Assembly: GCA_002173415.2 (NCBI GenBank)
Contig: NHNK02000003.1
Span: forward strand, 124,001-188,000
Origin: Marinomonas agarivorans
GTDB lineage: Bacteria; Pseudomonadota; Gammaproteobacteria; Pseudomonadales; Marinomonadaceae
Length of the DNA stretch: 64,000 nucleotides
Direction: 5' to 3'
A program made the position numbers and the translations under genes. The notes under the pieces are model-generated. The model made no database searches, was not told where the DNA came from, and worked only from the letters and a program-made list of their open reading frames with translations. Positions 29,845-38,344 of this stretch are shown here, piece after piece (position 1 is the first letter of the stretch; the number at the start of each line of letters is the position of its first letter).

Positions 29845-30562
29845 TCAAAATCATCAGCAATCACAAGAACATCATGATGGGAAAGAACAACAAACTCGTG
29901 TTTTAGTGAATATGCTGTTTGCACGCTTCAAGGCAATTTATACCCATAAATTTGCCTCAGCTTACTCTTCCTCTGATGATGTAAAATTGGCAAAAAGGGA
30001 GTGGGCCATTGCGATTAAAGGTTTGCCTGAACCCTTGTTGGCTTTTGCTGTTGAAAGAGTAAAAGAAACGTGTGCTTGGCCTCCAACGATTGCTGAATTT
30101 TTGCAGCTGATTAACACTGCCTACAGTGTTTACGGATTGCCTTCCCCTCGAGAGGCATATTTAGAAGCCTGTCAATGTCGGATTAATCCATTAGAATTCC
30201 GTTGGAGTCATGCTGTTGTTTATCATGCAGGTGCAAAAGCTGGTTGGTACAACCTTCGTGCTGAAGAAGAAGTAAAAAGCTGGCCAGCGTTTGAGAAGGC
30301 GTATGACGAATTGGTTGCCCAAGTCATGCAGGGACAACGCTTCTCTATTCCTGTTGTCCCGTTAATAGAAAATCAACAGGAGAACGAATTTACACAGTTA
30401 ATGGCACAACTAATGGAAGAAACGTCATTATCTGAGGCCGAAATCGCGCAATTGCTTTACTACACGCAAAAAACCAAAGGAACGGGCATCAGGGCGAAGT
30501 ACCGTCAACAGAGTCAAGCCAACCTAGCAAGTCAAAATATTCACTTTACTCTGCCAGAGTAG
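29810..30562 (+). CDS. Lambda P-like replication protein (putative DnaB loader)
   Basis: About 250 residues from MHSQTSTTQTG; an earlier in-frame ATG at 29753 would lengthen the overlap with the DnaT-like gene from 35 to 92 bases. The middle matches the phage replication protein P family: MLFARFKAIYTHKF, KREWAIAIKGLP, AWPPTIAEFLQLI, LEACQCRINPLEFRWSHAVVYHAG. Phage P proteins load host DnaB helicase onto DNA. It is surrounded by chromosomal genes, so it appears to be a resident gene; I infer a role in loading helicase during initiation or restart. Confidence 0.72.
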   Translation: MHSQTSTTQTGNQNHQQSQEHHDGKEQQTRVLVNMLFARFKAIYTHKFASAYSSSDDVKLAKREWAIAIKGLPEPLLAFAVERVKETCAWPPTIAEFLQLINTAYSVYGLPSPREAYLEACQCRINPLEFRWSHAVVYHAGAKAGWYNLRAEEEVKSWPAFEKAYDELVAQVMQGQRFSIPVVPLIENQQENEFTQLMAQLMEETSLSEAEIAQLLYYTQKTKGTGIRAKYRQQSQANLASQNIHFTLPE

Positions 30563-30680
30563 ACCCAAAGCGCAAACATAAATAAAAATTATTTAAGTAG
30601 ATAACGGATATCTCTTGTTGGGGCTGGGCGTTATAGCTTATATTGGTGACTCACGTGAAACCAAAGCAAGAGGTCGAATT

Positions 30681-31334
30681 ATGCTGAAAGTTTTAATTGT
30701 TGATGACCATGAAATCGTCAGTACAGGGATTAGTCGTATGCTGCAGGATGTTGGTGATATTGAAGTGGTTGGCTGTGCCATAGATGGAGAAACCGCTATT
30801 TCAATGGTTGAAGAACTTTCGCCTGATATTGTTTTGATGGATGTGCATATGCCTGGGATAGGTGGTTTAGGTGCCACAAAAGAAATTAAGCGTATGGCAC
30901 CGAAGGTCAAGGTGATTGCATTGTCTGCCCTTGATGATAATCCTTATCCAGCAAAGCTCGTTGAAGCCGGAGCATCAGGCTACATTACAAAAGGCGTTGC
31001 TTTGAAAGAAATGCTAACCGCTATCGAAAAAGTCGCTAAAGGCCAAAAATACGTCAGTGTTGATGTGGCTCAGAAAATGGCACTTGCCCATGTCGTAAAA
31101 GAAGAGAATGAATCGCCACTGGATGTCCTGTCAGATAGAGAGCTGCAAATTGCTCAAATGATTGTTGACTGTCAAAAAGTACAAGACATAGCCGACAGCC
31201 TGCATCTGAGTGCGAAAACCGTGAATACCTATCGTTACCGAGTGTTTGATAAATTAAAGATAAACAGTGATGTTGAGCTAGCACGCCTAGCCATGCGTCA
31301 CCAACTATTGGGCATGGTCAAAGATGAAGTGTAA
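30681..31334 (+). CDS. uvrY: GacA/UvrY response regulator
   Basis: 217 residues from MLKVLIVDDHEIVSTGI, with AGAGG upstream; the in-frame extension of 22 residues is not family-like. Receiver domain with Asp in VLMDVHMPG and Lys in YITKG; LuxR-type helix-turn-helix (LSDRELQIAQMIVDCQKVQDIA, LHLSAKTVNTYRYRVFDKL). With a BarA/GacS-type kinase it activates Csr/Rsm small RNAs. The order uvrY-uvrC-pgsA is conserved across gammaproteobacteria. Confidence 0.93.
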   Translation: MLKVLIVDDHEIVSTGISRMLQDVGDIEVVGCAIDGETAISMVEELSPDIVLMDVHMPGIGGLGATKEIKRMAPKVKVIALSALDDNPYPAKLVEAGASGYITKGVALKEMLTAIEKVAKGQKYVSVDVAQKMALAHVVKEENESPLDVLSDRELQIAQMIVDCQKVQDIADSLHLSAKTVNTYRYRVFDKLKINSDVELARLAMRHQLLGMVKDEV

Positions 31335-31422
31335 CCGTTTTTTATCACTTTTCTGAGAGTGGTAAAATGCAAGGCTACTAGCAATACGTAACAAAGCACG
31401 CAAGAAATAGACAGAGGCCTTC

Positions 31423-33243
31423 TTGACCGATATAAGTTTTGACCCGAAACATTTTGTTAGCCATTTGACCACGCGTCCAGGTGTTTACAGAATGTATGGT
31501 AAAGGAAAACTATTGTATGTAGGAAAAGCCAAAAATCTCAAAAATCGAGTTGCCAGTTACTTTCGCAATCGAGGATTAACAACCAAAACAATGGCCCTCG
31601 TCAGCCGTATTGATGACATTGAAATTACCGTTACAAAAAGTGAAACGGAAGCGCTGCTATTAGAGCAAACTCTCATTAAGCAACATCGACCGCCCTACAA
31701 TATTTTATTGCGCGACGATAAATCCTACCCATATATCCTTTTGTCTAATCATCAACATCCAGCGTTGTTGTTTCGTAGAGGCAGTAAAATTGAAGGCGGA
31801 AAATTATTTGGCCCTTTCCCTAGCGCCTCAGAAGTAAGGGAAAGTCTCAATACGATGCAAAAAGTCTTCAAAGTACGCCAATGTGAAGACAGCTATTACG
31901 CCAACCGATCTAGACCGTGTTTGCAGTATCAAATTAAGCGTTGTTCAGCTCCTTGTGTTGACCTAATTGATGATGACGCCTATCAAGCGGATGTTAGACA
32001 TGCGCACATGTTTCTGGAAGGGAAAAATCAAGAACTAAGGGAAGAAATTAGCCAAACAATGAAAGAGGCCGCTCAAGCAATGGAGTTTGAACGTGCCGCT
32101 GAATTAAGAGATCAAATTACTCAGCTACAACATATACAAGAACAGCAATATGTCTATGGACAATCAGGTGAAGCAGATATTCTTGCTGCATTAATTCGCC
32201 CCGGAGCACACTGTGTGCATGTGATGCTAGTGCGTAATGGTAAAGTTGTTGGCAGCAAGAGCTATTATCCAAAAATGCCACTAGAGGTTGGGGAAGCTGA
32301 GCTACTTACAAATTATATTGCCCAATCTTACATTGGTGGCGCGCAAGAACTACCAAAATCCCTCATACTTAGTCATGACTTACAGGATGATCAACTACTA
32401 GAAGACGCTATCTTTGCCAGTTTAAAAAAGAAAGTTGAGATTACTGCTAATGTAAGAGGGCAACGAGCCAGATGGCTAGACCTAGCTAAACTGAACGCAG
32501 AACAAGGTTTGCAATCACGTCTGATGGATAAGCGCCATCATTTTAGTCGTGTTGCGGCATTGCAGAAATTATTGGGTTTAGCGGAACCACCAGAACATAT
32601 GGAATGTTTCGATATTAGTCACTCCAGTGGTGAAGCAACAGTCGCCTCTTGTGTGGTGTTTGGGCCAGAAGGGCCAGATAAAAAGCGCTACCGTTCTTTT
32701 AATATTGAAGGCATTGAGCCTGGCGATGACTATGCAGCGATGAAGCAAGCATTAACCCGACGATATAAACGTGTACAAAGTGGTGAATTACCTTCTCCAG
32801 ACATCTTGTTAGTTGATGGCGGGAAAGGGCAGCTCAGCCAAGCGCAAGATGTATTAAATGAACTGGGTGTGGTAAACATCTTCTTACTAGGTGTTGCTAA
32901 AGGCGATACCCGCAAACCTGGATTGGAAACGCTTTACCTCGGCTCGAAAGAAGATGAAGTTGTGCTGCCACCAGACTCAGCCGCATTACACTTGATACAA
33001 CATATAAGGGATGAAGCGCATCGTTTTGCCATAAAAACCCACAGGAAAAAACGTGATAAAAAGCGACAAACTTCTAGTCTAGAAGGAGTTCCTGGTATTG
33101 GCCCAACAAGAAGAAAAAACTTGCTAGTTGCATTTGGAGGGTATCAAGAACTGCTGGCCGCCAGCCAAGAAGAAATTGCAAAAGTAAAAGGAATTAGCGC
33201 AGCAATGGCACAAGAGATTTACGCATTTTTGCATAAATCATAA
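31423..33243 (+). CDS. uvrC: Excinuclease ABC subunit C
   Basis: 606 residues from a TTG start (TTG ACC GAT) behind AGAGG. N-terminal GIY-YIG nuclease (GVYRMYGKGKLLYVGKAKNL), UVR domain for UvrB binding (about 205-240, MEFERAAELRDQI), RNase-H-like second nuclease (MECFDISHSSGEA) and C-terminal helix-hairpin-helix (VPGIGPTRRKNLL). It makes both incisions in nucleotide excision repair. Normal length. Confidence 0.97.
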   Translation: MTDISFDPKHFVSHLTTRPGVYRMYGKGKLLYVGKAKNLKNRVASYFRNRGLTTKTMALVSRIDDIEITVTKSETEALLLEQTLIKQHRPPYNILLRDDKSYPYILLSNHQHPALLFRRGSKIEGGKLFGPFPSASEVRESLNTMQKVFKVRQCEDSYYANRSRPCLQYQIKRCSAPCVDLIDDDAYQADVRHAHMFLEGKNQELREEISQTMKEAAQAMEFERAAELRDQITQLQHIQEQQYVYGQSGEADILAALIRPGAHCVHVMLVRNGKVVGSKSYYPKMPLEVGEAELLTNYIAQSYIGGAQELPKSLILSHDLQDDQLLEDAIFASLKKKVEITANVRGQRARWLDLAKLNAEQGLQSRLMDKRHHFSRVAALQKLLGLAEPPEHMECFDISHSSGEATVASCVVFGPEGPDKKRYRSFNIEGIEPGDDYAAMKQALTRRYKRVQSGELPSPDILLVDGGKGQLSQAQDVLNELGVVNIFLLGVAKGDTRKPGLETLYLGSKEDEVVLPPDSAALHLIQHIRDEAHRFAIKTHRKKRDKKRQTSSLEGVPGIGPTRRKNLLVAFGGYQELLAASQEEIAKVKGISAAMAQEIYAFLHKS

Positions 33244-33283
33244 AATAGTAAAAACGCACAATAACAGGATTACCTACATCATT

Positions 33284-33844
33284 ATGAATATACCAAATAT
33301 ATTAACCTCGATACGGATTGTTATGATTCCTGTTTTGGTTATTTTTTACTATTTGCCATGGGAAGGCCGTTACACTGCTTGTGCCATTGTATTTGCTCTG
33401 GCCAGCATAACCGATTGGCTGGATGGTTACTTAGCTCGAAAGTTAAATCAAACGTCTGAATTTGGTGCTTTTCTTGATCCGGTCGCCGATAAAATTATGG
33501 TCGCGATTGCCCTAGTATTATTAGTTGAAACCTATGCGAATCCACTTATGACCATTGCCTCAGCGATTATTATTGGACGCGAAATTGTTATCTCCGCATT
33601 GCGTGAATGGATGGCAGAAATGGGGAAAAGAGCCAGTATCGCAGTTTCGTATATTGGTAAGCTTAAAACCGCTATGCAAATGTTAGCAATCTTTATTTTA
33701 TTGGGACATGAACCAGATACAACATGGGCAATCTTAGGCGAAATTGTGCTAATTCTGGCGGCGCTGTTAACGTTATGGTCCATGTTTGTTTATTTAAAAG
33801 CCGCTTGGCCTGTCCTTATGACATCGACTTCGGATGAAAAGTAA
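33284..33844 (+). CDS. pgsA: CDP-diacylglycerol-glycerol-3-phosphate 3-phosphatidyltransferase
   Basis: 186 residues, several membrane helices. The CDP-alcohol phosphotransferase motif DGYLARKLNQTSEFGAFLD (D-G-x2-A-R-x8-G-x3-D, next Asp in PVADK) is intact. It makes phosphatidylglycerophosphate, the first committed step to phosphatidylglycerol. It is the last backbone protein gene before the tRNA cluster. Confidence 0.96.
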   Translation: MNIPNILTSIRIVMIPVLVIFYYLPWEGRYTACAIVFALASITDWLDGYLARKLNQTSEFGAFLDPVADKIMVAIALVLLVETYANPLMTIASAIIIGREIVISALREWMAEMGKRASIAVSYIGKLKTAMQMLAIFILLGHEPDTTWAILGEIVLILAALLTLWSMFVYLKAAWPVLMTSTSDEK

Positions 33845-33939
33845 CCAAAATTAAATAAAACACCAAACTAATGGATTTATTTAGCATTTTTGCTTGACCT
33901 AGGGAAAGAAAAACATAGAATATGCACCATCTTATTGAG

Positions 33940-34014
33940 GCGGGAATAGCTCAGCGGTAGAGCACAACCTTGCCAAGGTTGGGGTCGCGAGTTCGAACCT
34001 CGTTTCCCGCTCCA
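33940..34014 (+). tRNA. tRNA-Gly (GCC)
   Basis: 75 bases with CCA encoded as TCCA at the 3' end. Acceptor GCGGGAA pairs with TTCCCGC; anticodon GCC in CTTGCCAAG; T-loop GTTCGAACC. Confidence 0.97.
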
Positions 34015-34032
34015 AGATAAGAATGATTATAG

Positions 34033-34106
34033 GGCCGGATGGCAGAGTGGTTATGCAGCGGACTGCAACTCCGTGTACGCCGGTTCGATTCCGACTCCGG
34101 CCTCCA
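34033..34106 (+). tRNA. tRNA-Cys (GCA)
   Basis: 74 bases. Acceptor GGCCGGA pairs with TCCGGCC; anticodon GCA in GACTGCAACT; T-arm GGTTCGATTCC; ends TCCA. Confidence 0.97.
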
Positions 34107-34116
34107 TATAGTCAGG

Positions 34117-35721
34117 TCAATGCCCGGGTGGCGAAATTGGTAGACGCACAAGACTTAAAATCTTGCGGTAGAAATACCGTACCGGTTCGATTCCGGTCCC
34201 GGGCACCATTCCTATTTTGTAGTTCAAAATATTATCTAAAGCCTTGAAAGGCAAAGATAAATTCGGTGTTCGATACATACCTTTTCTATCCCAGACCAAT
34301 TGCTCATTAAAGACGAGTTTACACACGTTCCGCTTCATGTCTAGCTCACCCGAATCCCAGATTCCATAGGGGTTTGAGAGGAATTGCATGGCGGTTCGAT
34401 ACATCTTGTCAAATGAGTGCATAGGCTTGCTTGTTTGCTGTTGTTTTTCGGCAATGATCAGCTTTTGTTGATCTAATTTCTCAATCCGCTTTTCAAGTGC
34501 TTGGATCACTCTTTCGTTACTGGTATCGACGATACGATCTAAAACGACCTCAATGTTTTGATCTATTTCACACATCTCTTGCTCTAATGCCTGTTTTGCA
34601 CTTTGTGATGATTCCGCTTTATGTGCCCATAAACGTCTAAACATCTTTTGAGCGGTCTCAAAAACGTCTTGTACAGGTGTAATTGTTTTCAGTAGCTTTT
34701 CAAATTCCCCTTCTAGTACATCTTTGCGGATGGATTTGCCTTTGTATTCACATTTCCTGTTTTGACACAGGTAATAAGCGTGACGTGTGCCATTTCTGCT
34801 TTTTGACCAACAGGCCGTCAATGTATTGCCGCATTCACAGGCGACAGCGCCACGTAATGGAAAGTCCTTATTAAGGTCTTTCCTTGTCGGCACACGGGCA
34901 CGACCAGCAAGCTTATCTTGAATATTGCAGAAGGTTTCATAAGAGATCATGCCTTCATGTTTTCCTTTGCGTATAGAAACGCCCCAAGGCTTATATTCAA
35001 CCATTCCCGCATAAACAGGGTTTGTCAGGATGTCTCTCGCCTTGCTGTTACCAATGCGGCCATTTTTCATCTTTGGGTACGCTGGCTGGCTTTCGATAAA
35101 GAAGCGCATTTCTTGCGCCGTTTGGAAGCGGCCAGAAGCATAGCCTGTCATTGCCTCTGTAATGATTGAGGCGATAGGTTCATTCTTTACAAGCAGCTTG
35201 CCATGCACTTTGTCTTTCACAAACTTAAAACCAACAGGGGCATTAAAGGCATGGTATCCAGCTTCTAATCTCGCTTTGGTCTTTTGTTGTGTCTGTCTGG
35301 CATTAGATTCACGTTCGTATTCACCCGCAGCCACCGTAATAGATTGCTGGAAACGTCCTTCTGGCGTTTTTTCAAACACAAAATTGGGTGACATTGGCTG
35401 CGCATTGTATTTGTCCAGTTCGCGGATTAGCCCCCAATAGAAGTACACATCGCGCGAGAAACGCTTAATGTCGTCAAAAATGACCACGTAATTTCTCGAC
35501 TGGTTATGTTTCAAATAATCTAAAAGTCGTGTCATGGCGGGACGCTTGCTGAAGTCACCACCGCCTGTTACATCATCATGGAACACCTTATCGACATAAA
35601 AACCGTTATTCTCAGCGAATTGACGAATTCGGTGCTCCTGACTTTCAAGCCCGTGACCTTCATGCTTTTGCTTAGGGTCGGAGATTCGACAGTATAATAG
35701 AGCGTGTTGTTGTTCAGTCAT
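34117..35721 (-). CDS. Large serine recombinase (integrase)
   Basis: 534 residues from the ATG behind AAAGGAG; an in-frame GTG two codons earlier is disfavoured. Resolvase domain 1-145 with the catalytic serine in YCRIS (about residue 14) and the arginines of DDIKRFSRD; recombinase domain about 165-270; zinc ribbon with CECGN and CQNRKCEY (about 285-325); coiled coil about 345-430. Probable integrase of the island. The last 30 residues (from MVPGTGIEPV) are encoded by the antisense strand of tRNA-Leu, and the stop lies on the far side of the tRNA. In the excised circle the C-terminus must therefore differ, or the natural end lies near the junction. Confidence 0.88.
   Translation of the reverse strand: MTEQQHALLYCRISDPKQKHEGHGLESQEHRIRQFAENNGFYVDKVFHDDVTGGGDFSKRPAMTRLLDYLKHNQSRNYVVIFDDIKRFSRDVYFYWGLIRELDKYNAQPMSPNFVFEKTPEGRFQQSITVAAGEYERESNARQTQQKTKARLEAGYHAFNAPVGFKFVKDKVHGKLLVKNEPIASIITEAMTGYASGRFQTAQEMRFFIESQPAYPKMKNGRIGNSKARDILTNPVYAGMVEYKPWGVSIRKGKHEGMISYETFCNIQDKLAGRARVPTRKDLNKDFPLRGAVACECGNTLTACWSKSRNGTRHAYYLCQNRKCEYKGKSIRKDVLEGEFEKLLKTITPVQDVFETAQKMFRRLWAHKAESSQSAKQALEQEMCEIDQNIEVVLDRIVDTSNERVIQALEKRIEKLDQQKLIIAEKQQQTSKPMHSFDKMYRTAMQFLSNPYGIWDSGELDMKRNVCKLVFNEQLVWDRKGMYRTPNLSLPFKALDNILNYKIGMVPGTGIEPVRYFYRKILSLVRLPISPPGH
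34122..34208 (+). tRNA. tRNA-Leu (TAA), integration target of the island
   Basis: 87 bases, class II tRNA with long variable arm. Acceptor GCCCGGG pairs with CCCGGGC; anticodon TAA in GACTTAAAATC; ends ACCA. The gene is complete, and foreign DNA begins right after it. The recombinase frame on the other strand runs through its whole length. Confidence 0.97.
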
Positions 35722-35744
35722 GATCACTCCTTTTCTATAATGCT

Positions 35745-35993
35745 TTATTGTATATATAACGAGTCTTCATCCAGCTTGCACGCTTTTCCGAAAAGCTCAG
35801 GCAATATGATATGGGTGGTATCAACGCCCCAGCCAATATCCACCATCGTAGCCATGATGTTCCAGAGTATGGTGAGCAATTCTGTCGCTTCCTCTTCGGT
35901 CAGCTCTAAACCGCTTAAATCATCAAGATACTCTTGAACATTTAGCTCTAACGGGGCAGTTGGGTTCGTGTTATTTTGTTCATGGCTTATCAT
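35745..35993 (-). CDS. Small acidic hypothetical protein of the transfer module
   Basis: 82 residues, not recognised; acidic and helical (LTEEEATELLTILWNIMATM). It has a good ribosome site (AAAGGAGT) and lies between relaxase and recombinase genes on the same strand, 27 bases after the relaxase gene and 24 bases before the recombinase, so it is probably cotranscribed. It could be a transfer or recombination accessory, but this is only inferred from position. Confidence 0.55.
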   Translation of the reverse strand: MISHEQNNTNPTAPLELNVQEYLDDLSGLELTEEEATELLTILWNIMATMVDIGWGVDTTHIILPELFGKACKLDEDSLYIQ

Positions 35994-36020
35994 AAGTCAC
36001 TCCTTTCAATCTCAATGTGT

Positions 36021-37241
36021 TTACGGTTCGTAATTCAATGCCTCTAATGTGTTGGCAAAACTATCATTCAGGGATTGTGTTTCTTTTTTCTGCTCCTCCC
36101 TGAGCGCAATAAGCTCTGTTTGCAGTGCCTTTCGCTGATTTAGTTGTTGAATAACCAATCGTTCCTTTTCTTGTCTATCTCGGTGCTCAGATGCTTTTGC
36201 TTCTTGTTCATTACGCTTATGCTGCTTACGTGATTTCCCTGTTATAAAATCCCACAAGCCCAGCAGCCCTTTACGGATTTTCCCTTGTCGTGCTTGCTGC
36301 TCTAATAAGGCTCTGTCTTCCTGTTGCTGTCTTAAATGCTCCCTTGCCTCTCGGTGCTGTTGTTGCATCGCTGTGCGTTGATCAAATAAAGGCTTGCGAG
36401 CAAATTCATGTTGCAGGTTCAATTCCTTAGAGAATTGCTGATGCAGCTTAATATGATTTTTGGCTATGTGTTGCTTAACCTTCTCAATAGAGAGTAAGTC
36501 AGAGACTTCCCCTAAGCGTTCTTTTAACGCTTTGGTTTTGACGCTAAGAGAGCGTGATAATGAGTACACCTCACCACGCCAATCCAGAGCGACATAACCG
36601 CGTCTATCGCCTCTTGCTAAAAAGAAACCTCTCTCCCGTATGGCGTTCTCAAAGCTAGCTTTGTTATCCGAGGCTTTCCAGCATTGCTGTAAGGCATTCT
36701 TGATTTCTCTTGGGTCAATCTTAAGGCGCTTCGCTTGCTGCCATTCAGCTAAGGTGAAATTACGCGGATCAGACAGCTCTTTTGAAATAAAGCCTTTGGG
36801 TAAATCCCAGCCATGCTCAATGTAGAGTTCCTTTGCAATGCCGTTTAATTGCTGTTTAAAGTAAGGCAACTTAATGGCTTTCATTTCTTCACCATCAATA
36901 CGTGACCAAACTGCATGGCAATGCCGCCTGCCTTCTTTTTCATGAAAGACAATACAGCGCGGTTGATCTTTGATATTCAGCTCTTCCTCTATGCGATTGA
37001 TGGCTTTTTCAAAGTCATCTACGCTGGCACTCTCGTGCGCTGGTGGATTAAGCGAGAGTGAAAACATAAATTTCTTACACTGCGTTCCTTTGGAGACCGC
37101 TTGCATTTCTTTAAAGGCGCTGAGTAAGTCATCACTGATAAAACCTCGTATATCGTGAACAGTGATGTGCTCGTTTTCATCATTCAGTAAGTGCATGGCA
37201 AGCTGTTTTGCACCACTACGCTGTGAGGCTTTCAAAATCAT
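36021..37241 (-). CDS. Relaxase (MobA/VirD2-like)
   Basis: 406 residues. N-terminal relaxase domain (1-about 160) with the metal-binding HUH-type motif in EKEGRRHCHAVWSRID (about 103-118) and the common start KASQRSGAKQLAMHLL. The C-terminal half is a long Gln/Arg-rich coiled coil (about 250-405). It should nick the island at its oriT and lead the strand into a recipient. The MobC-like gene overlaps its start by four bases. It belongs to a relaxase family frequent in proteobacterial integrative elements; I do not assign a MOB class with certainty. Confidence 0.82.
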   Translation of the reverse strand: MILKASQRSGAKQLAMHLLNDENEHITVHDIRGFISDDLLSAFKEMQAVSKGTQCKKFMFSLSLNPPAHESASVDDFEKAINRIEEELNIKDQPRCIVFHEKEGRRHCHAVWSRIDGEEMKAIKLPYFKQQLNGIAKELYIEHGWDLPKGFISKELSDPRNFTLAEWQQAKRLKIDPREIKNALQQCWKASDNKASFENAIRERGFFLARGDRRGYVALDWRGEVYSLSRSLSVKTKALKERLGEVSDLLSIEKVKQHIAKNHIKLHQQFSKELNLQHEFARKPLFDQRTAMQQQHREAREHLRQQQEDRALLEQQARQGKIRKGLLGLWDFITGKSRKQHKRNEQEAKASEHRDRQEKERLVIQQLNQRKALQTELIALREEQKKETQSLNDSFANTLEALNYEP

Positions 37242-37597
37242 GCTTTTAGCCCCAATTGCTCAATGAGCGTTTTTCGTATCCATAGCACCATTCGGTAAGC
37301 GTCATGAATGTGACGCTCCGTGTCAGGAGACACAATCAAGGTTCCCGTATTGATGCCTTTAGCAATCTGATTCAAATTATTGGGAATGCGTGACTTCCCA
37401 AGCAGGTAAATCACCTGGCTAAGGTCTTTTTGATTGGCTCGCTTCACCAAAGCTTGATGCTTCACAAGGTTGAGTTTTGAATCACTAAACAGAATTTGGC
37501 GTATCCATTCAGACTCGGTTACACCCGCATCTCTTGCGCATTCACGAATGAACACACGTTGCGGTAATGTAAACCGTATGGAATAAGGTGAATTCAT
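37238..37597 (-). CDS. MobC-like mobilisation accessory protein
   Basis: 119 residues from MNSPYSIRFTLP, chosen because GGAGG lies eight bases upstream; an in-frame extension of 29 residues has no such site. The N-terminal ribbon-helix-helix-like part (FTLPQRVFIRECARDAGVTESEWIR) and the conserved RIPNNLNQIAKGIN fit the MobC family, which helps the relaxase open oriT. The stop overlaps the relaxase start (ATGA). Confidence 0.78.
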   Translation of the reverse strand: MNSPYSIRFTLPQRVFIRECARDAGVTESEWIRQILFSDSKLNLVKHQALVKRANQKDLSQVIYLLGKSRIPNNLNQIAKGINTGTLIVSPDTERHIHDAYRMVLWIRKTLIEQLGLKA

Positions 37598-37667
37598 ATC
37601 CAGCGCCTCCCATGATGCTAAAAAGAGTGAAATGGCTGTTGAACAAATATGTCCAACAGCCAAGGGA

Positions 37668-37931
37668 CTAATGTAGATACTCACCGCTTTCAGGCAGGTG
37701 CATATTGCTCATCTCGTATAAAGGCACTTCATTGCTACTTTTCTTACGACGAACGATAAAGTTGCCCTCAGCGATCTCGATATAGGCAATGCCTCGTAGT
37801 TCCCCTTCTACATGAGCGCGTCCTACAGGTATTTCTATGTATTTGCCATCAACATGAACAGGCTCATAGACGCTGTACTCTTCGTCACCTTTGCGTGGTT
37901 TCAAATATTCGTAGTCATCAAAAAACATCAT
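37668..37931 (-). CDS. Small hypothetical protein of the transfer module
   Basis: 87 residues, not recognised. Beta-rich reading (YIEIPVGRAHVEGELRGIAYIEIAEGNFIVRRKK), AGGAG ribosome site seven bases before the ATG. It lies upstream of mobC on the same strand. Confidence 0.55.
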   Translation of the reverse strand: MMFFDDYEYLKPRKGDEEYSVYEPVHVDGKYIEIPVGRAHVEGELRGIAYIEIAEGNFIVRRKKSSNEVPLYEMSNMHLPESGEYLH

Positions 37932-38021
37932 TAATATCTCCTAAAAGTTGTTGCTTTCTACCCTTTCATTTCAGCGTTAAAAACGTAAATAAAACATTAA
38001 AAAACAAAGGCTTGACGGGCG

Positions 38022-38041
38022 GCATCCTTGTCTAAGGATGC
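38022..38041. repeat. Perfect inverted repeat, candidate oriT stem or terminator
   Basis: GCATCCTT-GTCT-AAGGATGC. It lies in the spacer between two transfer-module genes, 80 bases upstream of the 87-residue gene and close to mobC and the relaxase, where an oriT would be expected. No long T-run follows on either strand, which argues against a simple terminator. Confidence 0.5.
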
Positions 38042-38060
38042 ACCTTTAATAATTTATTAA

Positions 38061-38333
38061 TCACAACTTTTGATTGCATGCGTGAGTGTGGCTAATCGCG
38101 TTAAATTCACCGCGCTCCTTACCTTTATTTCTTACCTCATTCAAATCTGCGCGTAGTTTTTCCTGCGCATTTGCCAAAGAACGCTCTCCTGTTTTTAGTC
38201 GTTTAAGCTGGCTTTTATACAGTTCATCATTCACGACTTGTTCCGTCATTCCATCGGGCGTAAGTGACAAATGCGGCTCAGGTTTTGCTAGGTTTGCACG
38301 CAGTGCATCTAGCTCTTCTTTGATCACCGTCAT
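38061..38333 (-). CDS. Small coiled-coil hypothetical protein
   Basis: 90 residues from MTVIKEELDALRANL, preceded by GAGGA; two further upstream codons are possible. Highly charged, predicted helical throughout, not recognised. It follows the VWA gene closely in the same direction. Confidence 0.5.
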   Translation of the reverse strand: MTVIKEELDALRANLAKPEPHLSLTPDGMTEQVVNDELYKSQLKRLKTGERSLANAQEKLRADLNEVRNKGKERGEFNAISHTHACNQKL

Positions 38334-38344
38334 AAGCAAGTCCT

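Noticed and set aside
33951-34247. Open frames on both strands across the three tRNA genes
   Set aside because: They are translations of tRNA sequence and its complement, not genes.
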